A DNA stretch of 10,490 nt from DATFDN01 sp049591635 (GTDB lineage: Bacteria > Pseudomonadota > Alphaproteobacteria > Acetobacterales > Acetobacteraceae). The notes under the pieces were generated by a model. That model saw only the letters and a list, made by a program, of their open reading frames with translations. It was not told the DNA's origin and searched no databases. The first letter of the stretch is position 1. The number at the start of each line of letters is the position of its first letter. The stretch is taken from positions 1-10,490 of the forward strand of contig JBAWFF010000012.1 of NCBI GenBank assembly GCA_049591635.1. The letters run 5' to 3'. This document shows positions 5,521-10,490 of this stretch, piece after piece. The position numbers and the translations under genes were made by a program.

Positions 5521-7239
5521 GTGTGGCGGGAGGGCGAGGATCGGATCGCCCTCGGCATCGCCCAGCGCGCCGGGCTGCCCGAGATCGTCGGGCGCCTGCT
5601 CGCCGCGCGGGGCATCGGCATCGAGGAATGCGGGGATTTCCTCGACCCAACGCTGCGGGCGTTGCTGCCCGATCCGTCGCTGCTGACCGACATGGACGCG
5701 GCGGCCGAACGGCTGGCCGATGCGGCTTCCCGCGGCGAGACCGTCGGGGTGTTCGGCGATTACGACGTGGACGGCGCATCCGCGGGCGCGATCATGGCGG
5801 GATTCCTGCGCGGCCTGGGCTGCACGGTCCATTCCCACGTTCCCGATCGGATGACCGAGGGCTACGGCCCGAACGTCCCCGCGCTGAGCGCGTTGGCGAC
5901 CAAGGGCGCGCGCCTGATCGTCTGCGTCGATTGCGGGACGGCGGCCGGCGAAGTGCTGGCGGCGATGCACGGGACCGCCGACGTGATCGTGCTCGACCAC
6001 CATAAGGCCGAAGACGTCCCGGCGACGGTGCTGGCCACCGTCAATCCCAATCGGCTGGACGATTCCTCGGGGCTGGGGATGCTGTGCGCGGCCTCCGTTG
6101 CCTTCCTGACGGTGGTGGCGACGGCGCGCGCCCTGCGCCGGCGAGGCTTCTTCGCCGCCCGGCCGGCGCCCGATCTGATGGCGCTGCTCGACCTGGTGGC
6201 GCTTGCCACCGTCTGCGACGTGATGCCACTGACCGGGGTCAACCGTGCCTTCGTCTGCCAGGGCCTGAAGGTGATGGCGCGACGCGAGCGCCCCGGGATC
6301 GCGGCGTTGCTCGCGATCGCGCAAGCCAAGCCCCTGCTCACCGCGATGACCTGCGGCTTCGGTCTTGGCCCGCGCATCAACGCCGCCGGCCGGATCAGCC
6401 AATCCGACCTCGGGTTGCGCCTGCTGTTGTGTGAGGATGCCGAGGAGGCCGTGACCCTGGCGCAGCGCCTCGACGATGTGAACCGCCAGCGCCAGGACGT
6501 CGAGGCGTCCATCCTCGACGCCGCCTTCCAGGCCGCCGACGCGCAGGCCCAGGCTGGGCGTGCCGCCCTGCTGGTAAGCGGAGACGACTGGCATCCCGGC
6601 GTGGTGGGCATCGTCGCCGGACGGATCAAGGAGCGGTTCAACCGCCCCGTCTGCGTCGCCGGGATCGCCGCCGGGATCGCCAAGGGCTCCGGGCGATCGG
6701 TCCCCGGCATCGACCTCGGCGCGGCCATCGTCGCCGCGCGCCAGGCCGGCATCCTCGCGACCGGCGGCGGGCACGCGATGGCGGCCGGGTTCTCGCTGGA
6801 GCGCGGGCGGCTCGACGCATTCCATGCATTCCTGAACGAACGTTTGGCCCACGCCGCCGCGTTGCCGGCGGCGGCGGACCTTGGGATCGAAGCGACGCTG
6901 ACCGTTGCGGGCGCGACGGTGGAGTTGGCGGGCCATGTCGGGCGCCTCGCGCCCTTCGGCTCGGGCAACGAGGAGCCGATCTTCGTGCTGCGCCACGCCC
7001 GCGTGATGCGCGCCGACCGCGTCGGGCGCGAGGGCGGGACGATCCGCGCCTTCGTCGAGGGGGAGGGTGGCGGGACGCGCCTGAAGGCGATGCTGTTCCG
7101 CGCCCGCGACGGCGCGTTGGCCGACGCGCTGCTGGGCCGCGGTGGGGCGCTGCACTTGGCGGGGCATTTGCGGGCCGAGGAGTGGAACGGCACCGTCAGC
7201 GCCGGCTTCTCGGTGATGGACGCCGCGCCCGCTGCCTGA
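5521..7239 (+). CDS. recJ: Single-stranded-DNA-specific exonuclease RecJ
   Basis: RecJ degrades single-stranded DNA 5' to 3' in RecF-pathway recombination and mismatch and base-excision repair. All family motifs are present (numbering from GTG 5521): FGDYDVDG at 78-85, VDCGT at 136-140, DHH at 159-161, GLGMLCAASVAF, ATVCDVMPL, FGLGPRINAAGR, then the DHHA1 part DWHPGVVGIVAGR and GGGHAMAAGF, and a C-terminal OB-like domain. GTG 5521 is the first standard start, but the same frame is open upstream from 5440 and encodes LGVERSLSGRRW (5485-5520), which resembles the N-terminus of alphaproteobacterial RecJ. Translation therefore probably starts earlier, perhaps at CTG 5467, which overlaps the glpX stop as CTGA. 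From there the protein would be 590 residues. The gene is tightly coupled to glpX. Confidence 0.93.
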   Translation: MWREGEDRIALGIAQRAGLPEIVGRLLAARGIGIEECGDFLDPTLRALLPDPSLLTDMDAAAERLADAASRGETVGVFGDYDVDGASAGAIMAGFLRGLGCTVHSHVPDRMTEGYGPNVPALSALATKGARLIVCVDCGTAAGEVLAAMHGTADVIVLDHHKAEDVPATVLATVNPNRLDDSSGLGMLCAASVAFLTVVATARALRRRGFFAARPAPDLMALLDLVALATVCDVMPLTGVNRAFVCQGLKVMARRERPGIAALLAIAQAKPLLTAMTCGFGLGPRINAAGRISQSDLGLRLLLCEDAEEAVTLAQRLDDVNRQRQDVEASILDAAFQAADAQAQAGRAALLVSGDDWHPGVVGIVAGRIKERFNRPVCVAGIAAGIAKGSGRSVPGIDLGAAIVAARQAGILATGGGHAMAAGFSLERGRLDAFHAFLNERLAHAAALPAAADLGIEATLTVAGATVELAGHVGRLAPFGSGNEEPIFVLRHARVMRADRVGREGGTIRAFVEGEGGGTRLKAMLFRARDGALADALLGRGGALHLAGHLRAEEWNGTVSAGFSVMDAAPAA

Positions 7240-7284
7240 ACGGCGTTAGCCAATCCGCAATGTTTTGTCGGCACATACGACCAG

Positions 7285-8394
7285 GTGCTTGCCCGCCAGA
7301 AGTCCACCGCGCCGGCCCGCATCGCCATTTCGGTGGTCGTGCCCGTGTTCGACGAGGCCGACGGAATCGCGGCGTTCCACGACCGCCTCGCCGCCGTAAT
7401 GCCGACACTGGGCGGGCGCTGGGAAGTCATCTACGTCAACGACGGCAGCCGCGACGCGACACTCGCCATCCTGGAACGCCTGCGAGGGGTCGATCGGCGG
7501 ATCGGAGTGGTCAACCTGTCACGGAATTTCGGCAAGGAGATCGCGACCACCGCCGGTCTCGATCACGCGAGGGGCGAGGCGGTGATCGTGATCGACGCCG
7601 ACCTGCAAGACCCGCCGGAGGTCATACCGGAACTCGTCGCCAAGTGGCGTGAGGGTTTCGATGTCGTATTCGCCCAGCGCCGGTTTCGCGCCGGGGAGAC
7701 CTGGCTGAAGAAGGTCACCGCCGCCTGGTTCTATCGGGTCATGCGGACCATGAGCGAGGCGGACTTGCCGCCGAATGCCGGTGACTTCCGGCTGATGAGC
7801 CGGCGCGCCGTCGATGCGCTGCTGCGGCTGCGCGAGCGCCATCGCTTCATGAAGGGCCTGTTCGCCTGGGTCGGCTTTCCCAGCGCGGCGGTGCAGTACG
7901 ACCGCGCGCCGCGCGCCGCCGGCCATAGCAAATGGAGCTATTGGCGGCTGTGGAACCTCGCGCTGGAGGGCATCACCAGCTACACCGTGATGCCGCTCAA
8001 GATCGCCACCTATCTGGGCCTCGGGGTGGCGGTGTTCGCCGTGGCATTCGGCGGCCAGCTCATCGTGCGGACGCTGCTCTTCGGCAACCCGGTTCCGGGC
8101 TATCCGAGCCTGATGGCGGTGATCCTGTTCCTGGGCGGGGCGCAATTGGTGACGCTTGGCGTGATCGGCGAATATCTGGGGCGGGTGTTCAACGAGACCA
8201 AGCAGCGGCCGCTTTATCTAGTGGAACGCTATGCGCCGAGCGCGTACGGTTCGCAGGAGCCGCGCGCAGGCTGGATTAGCCCGGACCACGGGCGACACAG
8301 GCCGGGTCAAGCGTCCATCCGGAAGACCTTGATACCGGTGCGTAGTACACCCCGTACAGTCGCTATTTGGTCAGGCAAGCAGTACAGACGTTGA
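7285..8394 (+). CDS. GT2 polyisoprenyl-phosphate glycosyltransferase (GtrB/DPM1-like) with aberrant tail
   Basis: This membrane enzyme should transfer a sugar from a nucleotide sugar to undecaprenyl phosphate on the cytoplasmic face. The GT-A fold begins ISVVVPVFDEADG (about residues 15-27), followed by VNDGSRD (51-57), LSRNFGKE (78-85) and the metal-binding DAD in IDADLQDPPE (103-112). Two transmembrane helices follow (about 237-262 and 273-298), ending in GVIGEYLGRVFNETKQRPLYLVERY, the usual end of GtrB-like proteins. The last 50 or so residues (from about 320) are basic and polar and resemble nothing in the family; they coincide with a change in base composition, so the original stop may have been lost by a junction near 8265-8280. 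The GTG start at 7285 lies 45 bases after recJ; no clear Shine-Dalgarno is visible. The sugar and final glycan are unknown. Confidence 0.88.
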   Translation: MLARQKSTAPARIAISVVVPVFDEADGIAAFHDRLAAVMPTLGGRWEVIYVNDGSRDATLAILERLRGVDRRIGVVNLSRNFGKEIATTAGLDHARGEAVIVIDADLQDPPEVIPELVAKWREGFDVVFAQRRFRAGETWLKKVTAAWFYRVMRTMSEADLPPNAGDFRLMSRRAVDALLRLRERHRFMKGLFAWVGFPSAAVQYDRAPRAAGHSKWSYWRLWNLALEGITSYTVMPLKIATYLGLGVAVFAVAFGGQLIVRTLLFGNPVPGYPSLMAVILFLGGAQLVTLGVIGEYLGRVFNETKQRPLYLVERYAPSAYGSQEPRAGWISPDHGRHRPGQASIRKTLIPVRSTPRTVAIWSGKQYRR

Positions 8395-8413
8395 ACCTAC
8401 CCCGGGGTGTACT
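8344..8413. repeat. 11-base inverted repeat with GTAC cluster at a composition junction
   Basis: AGTACACCCCG (8344-8354) is repeated in perfect inverted form as CGGGGTGTACT (8403-8413), with 48 bases between. Inside and at the edges the motif GTAC occurs four times (8345, 8354, 8381 and 8409 area). The repeat straddles the glycosyltransferase stop (8392-8394) and ends just before an AT-rich promoter region. It could be an operator pair, a long-loop hairpin or a mobile-element end. No transposase is present. Confidence 0.5.
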
Positions 8414-8419
8414 TAGCAT

Positions 8420-8449
8420 TTGACAATAACGATGTAGTCCAAGTAATAT
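8420..8449 (+). promoter_or_regulatory. Sigma70-type promoter for the serine hydrolase gene
   Basis: A perfect -35 hexamer TTGACA (8420-8425) is followed after 18 bases by TAATAT (8444-8449), which matches the -10 consensus at four of six positions. The region is markedly AT-rich compared with the rest of the window. Transcription would start near 8456, giving a leader of about 50 bases before ATG 8507. This argues against GTG 8450 as the start codon, since it would lie upstream of the transcript. Confidence 0.5.
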
Positions 8450-8506
8450 GTGGACATTATAAGTATCCCGATCTACAAAATAGGTGATTTTCGTGAGGTG
8501 TGCGGG

Positions 8507-9703
8507 ATGGATCCCGATGCGCTGGCAAACTCGATTATCACTGCCGTAACCGACGGGCTACCTGCCACAGCCGTCATGGCCATCGGGGTTGTCTGCCCGG
8601 AATTCCCGGACGGCAAACTCTTTGTTGTCAGCGGAAGCTCCCCGATCAGTGCCACGTATGGGACGCTCGTGCCGAACGGGTCGACGCCCTTCGAGATCGC
8701 GTCAGTGACGAAGACCTTCACGCCGTTCGTCTATTATGAACTGCATGCGAATTTCGACGGTACGTTTGGGACAACCTTCTGGGAATTTCCGCTCGACTGG
8801 CAAATTTCCACAATGCCGATCATCGCGCTTGCGAATTTCGAATCCGGTTTCCCAGCCGACAACGAGTCCGGGGAGGACTGGCCGCCAACTTGCAAGCTAC
8901 AGTCCTCAATAGAGCTTTTGGGGTGGATGGGCACGAGTGATTTTGAGAAGCAGGCGATTTCGCCACCATTAAGCTGTTACACATATTCGAACTTCGCGTT
9001 CGGCCTCCTGGGGCTCGCCTGCGTCGGAATTGCCGAAAGTCCGAATGTGCTGTTCGACAAGCAGCTGCGCGTGTGGTGCGGGTTGCTCGGCATGAGGGAA
9101 ACGGGCCTCTATCCGGACCCGCAACTCGACCCGGCGTTCGACGCGACGTTGCCCGTCGGCCACTGTCCAGACGGTGCTTTGCAGCCGAAGGGGGCTTCCT
9201 ACGCACCGGTGGCGCCGATGCTCTTTGGAGGCGGCGGTATGGTCAGCACCGGCGACGACATGCTTCGATGGCTCTTGTTCAACATGGGTCGACTTGAGGC
9301 GCCATTGCCCATCCCGCCTCTCATTGCGATTCAAGGCACGGTTTGGAGCGCGCCGCGCTGCGTTAATCCTGATCAACCGCCCGTGCAGACCCTGATGGGA
9401 TGGTTCGTGAGCCGATATGGTTTCGCGGGAGATGTGCCGTTTGTGTGGAAGAATGGAATGGTGCCGGCGGGATTCACGTCTTACATCGCCTTTGAGCAAT
9501 GGATACGAGAGCCGGCCACACTTTCGACGTTGCCGTCTAATGTCGGTGTCTTCGTCCTGAGTAATTTGGTCGGCACCGACCGCAACTCGGCCCAGGACTA
9601 TGGCCACCTTTTGTTATGGCTTTTGCTCGGGAGCCTCGGCGACAGGCCGGTTGTCCAGACGTCTGGGCCGGATGATGGATACATTCCGGGCGTGGATGGC
9701 TGA
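8507..9703 (+). CDS. Beta-lactamase-family (class C fold) serine hydrolase
   Basis: The 398-residue product has the layout of AmpC/EstB-like serine hydrolases. The nucleophile motif SVTK is at about 66-69 (EIASVTKTFTPF), the second motif YSN at 160-162 (YTYSNFAFGLLG), a GGGGMVSTGDDMLRW block at about 241-255, and a KNG triad in place of KTG at 315-317 (VWKNGMVPAGFTSYI). All catalytic positions are present, so it is probably active as an esterase, peptidase or amidase; true beta-lactamase activity cannot be inferred. No signal peptide or lipobox is visible, so a cytoplasmic location is suggested, unlike most of the family. ATG 8507 is preferred over the in-frame GTG at 8450 because TGAGG (8494-8498) lies eight bases before it and the promoter lies just upstream. 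The gene is alone in a less GC-rich segment with its own promoter, which suggests acquisition. Confidence 0.85.
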   Translation: MDPDALANSIITAVTDGLPATAVMAIGVVCPEFPDGKLFVVSGSSPISATYGTLVPNGSTPFEIASVTKTFTPFVYYELHANFDGTFGTTFWEFPLDWQISTMPIIALANFESGFPADNESGEDWPPTCKLQSSIELLGWMGTSDFEKQAISPPLSCYTYSNFAFGLLGLACVGIAESPNVLFDKQLRVWCGLLGMRETGLYPDPQLDPAFDATLPVGHCPDGALQPKGASYAPVAPMLFGGGGMVSTGDDMLRWLLFNMGRLEAPLPIPPLIAIQGTVWSAPRCVNPDQPPVQTLMGWFVSRYGFAGDVPFVWKNGMVPAGFTSYIAFEQWIREPATLSTLPSNVGVFVLSNLVGTDRNSAQDYGHLLLWLLLGSLGDRPVVQTSGPDDGYIPGVDG

Positions 9704-9729
9704 CAAGGTCTGCTGTCCGCTTGAAAGCC

Positions 9730-9783
9730 CGTCCGACGAGCCGGACGTGCGTCTCCGCCGAACTGATGACCGCACTGGCGGTC
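9730..9783. terminator. Two hairpins between convergent genes, possible bidirectional terminator
   Basis: CGTCCG (9730-9735) pairs with CGGACG (9742-9747) around six bases, and GACCGC (9768-9773) pairs with GCGGTC (9778-9783) around ACTG. Both stems are perfect. They lie between the serine hydrolase stop (9703) and the stop of the convergent ABC ATPase gene (9834). No T tract follows either stem, so terminator function is inferred mainly from position. Confidence 0.35.
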
Positions 9784-9833
9784 GAGTCGAGCGGGCGGCG
9801 GGGTGGCGATCTCCTCCCATCCGGTCCTGGTAG

Positions 9834-10490
9834 TCAGAAATACTCCCACACGTTCGCCGCCCGCGCCTCGTCCGGCGTGCCGTCGAAGACGATGCGGCCC
9901 TGGTTCATGATGACCGCGCGATCGGCGATCCGCAGCGCCGCGGCGACATTCTGCTCGACCAGGATCGCCGCCATGCCGTGCGCCTCGCACACCTCGCGTA
10001 CCTGCGCGAATAAGCGCTCCACTAAATTCGGCGCCAGTCCGATCGAGGGCTCGTCGAGCATCAGGCAGCGCGGCGTGCCGAGGATCGACAGGCCGAACGC
10101 CAGCATCTGCTGCTGGCCGCCGCTCATGCTGCCGGCGCGCGTCGTGCGGCGCTCGTCCAGCACGGGGAACAGGCGGTAGATGTCGGCTTGGGCGAACATC
10201 GCGTTCGTCCCGACATTGCGCGCCGCGACGACGTCGATGTTCTCCGCCACGCTCAGGTCGGGAAAGATGCCGCGTCCTTCCGGCAGCAGCCGCAGGCCCA
10301 GCGCGACGCGCTCGGCGACTCGCATCCTGCCGAGGGCGCGGCCCTCGAACCGCACCTCGCCGGCGCGGACCGGCAGCAGACCCATGACCGTCCGCAAGGT
10401 CGTTGTCTTGCCGGCGCCGTTGTGGCCCAACAGGGTGAGGATGCGGCCCGGCTCCAGCGCGAAGCCCACGTCGGAGATCACGGTCTTCGC
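9834..10490 (-). CDS. livF: Branched-chain amino acid ABC transporter ATPase LivF, 5' partial
   Basis: This is the ATP-binding subunit of a LivFGHM-type importer for branched-chain amino acids or related substrates, acting on the inner face of the membrane. The frame is open to the right edge (AKTVISDVGFALEPG), so the true start and about 15-20 residues lie outside. Walker A is GHNGAGKTTT, the signature is MSGGQQQMLAFG, Walker B is CLMLDEPSIGLAP, and the switch region reads VEQN, with glutamine in place of histidine as is usual for LivF. The motif RLLPEGRGIFPDLSVAENI is also characteristic of LivF rather than LivG. The visible 218 residues run to TGA at 9834-9836. The other transporter genes would be expected to the right of the window. 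The gene looks intact and returns to the high-GC composition of the core genes. Confidence 0.93.
   Translation of the reverse strand, partial: AKTVISDVGFALEPGRILTLLGHNGAGKTTTLRTVMGLLPVRAGEVRFEGRALGRMRVAERVALGLRLLPEGRGIFPDLSVAENIDVVAARNVGTNAMFAQADIYRLFPVLDERRTTRAGSMSGGQQQMLAFGLSILGTPRCLMLDEPSIGLAPNLVERLFAQVREVCEAHGMAAILVEQNVAAALRIADRAVIMNQGRIVFDGTPDEARAANVWEYF

Noticed and set aside
5122..7167. A 681-residue open frame on the minus strand opposite glpX/recJ
   Set aside because: It lies antisense to two clearly recognised genes and is rich in Arg, Gly, Ala and His, as expected for shadow frames in high-GC DNA.
5862..7430. A 522-residue minus-strand open frame opposite recJ
   Set aside because: Antisense shadow with Ala/Arg/Ser-rich composition and no recognisable motif.
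9721..10179. A 152-residue plus-strand frame opposite livF
   Set aside because: Antisense to clear LivF Walker and signature motifs; no independent support.

Overview
The window is high-GC DNA with dense alphaproteobacterial-type genes. The adjacent glpX-recJ pair, the PaoABC-like molybdoenzyme genes and a LivF-type ABC ATPase all fit an alphaproteobacterium, probably Rhodospirillales/Acetobacteraceae. That placement is inference from gene order and protein style, not a database result. Two stretches (about 2150-3030 and 8280-9830) look visibly less GC-biased than the rest and sit exactly where gene structure is broken, so they are probably rearranged or acquired DNA.

Left part (1-2242): the end of a three-gene paoABC/yagTSR-like operon for a molybdenum-containing aldehyde oxidoreductase, genes joined by ATGA overlaps. 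The Fe-S subunit (partial here) is intact as far as seen. The FAD subunit carries a one-base frameshift near 449-451. The Mo subunit has an in-frame TAG at 1574-1576 and loses all homology near 2140, with more than half the protein missing. As read, this operon cannot make the enzyme.

Junction (about 2143-2618): no convincing gene. It holds two hairpins, a tail-like reading frame in a different phase, and an orphan promoter overlapped by a GntR/PdhR-like operator half, with no gene behind it.

Toxin-antitoxin (2619-3259, minus strand): antitoxin then COG1569-type PIN ribonuclease toxin, sharing a 4-base ATGA overlap.

Core block (3333-8394, plus strand): a zinc-dependent alcohol dehydrogenase, class II fructose-1,6-bisphosphatase (glpX), single-strand exonuclease recJ (whose N-terminus seems to start upstream of the first standard start codon) and a GT2 polyisoprenyl-phosphate glycosyltransferase. 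Spacing is tight enough for one transcript. The glycosyltransferase has an atypical C-terminal tail that coincides with the change in base composition.

Right part: a low-complexity junction with an 11-base inverted repeat and a near-consensus sigma70 promoter, then a solitary class C beta-lactamase-fold serine hydrolase without a visible signal peptide. It converges on a livF-type branched-chain amino acid ABC transporter ATPase that runs off the right edge. I see no rRNA, tRNA, CRISPR array or intact insertion sequence. I did not find a clear undescribed multi-gene system; the most informative features are the decayed molybdoenzyme operon, the two composition junctions and the RecJ start.
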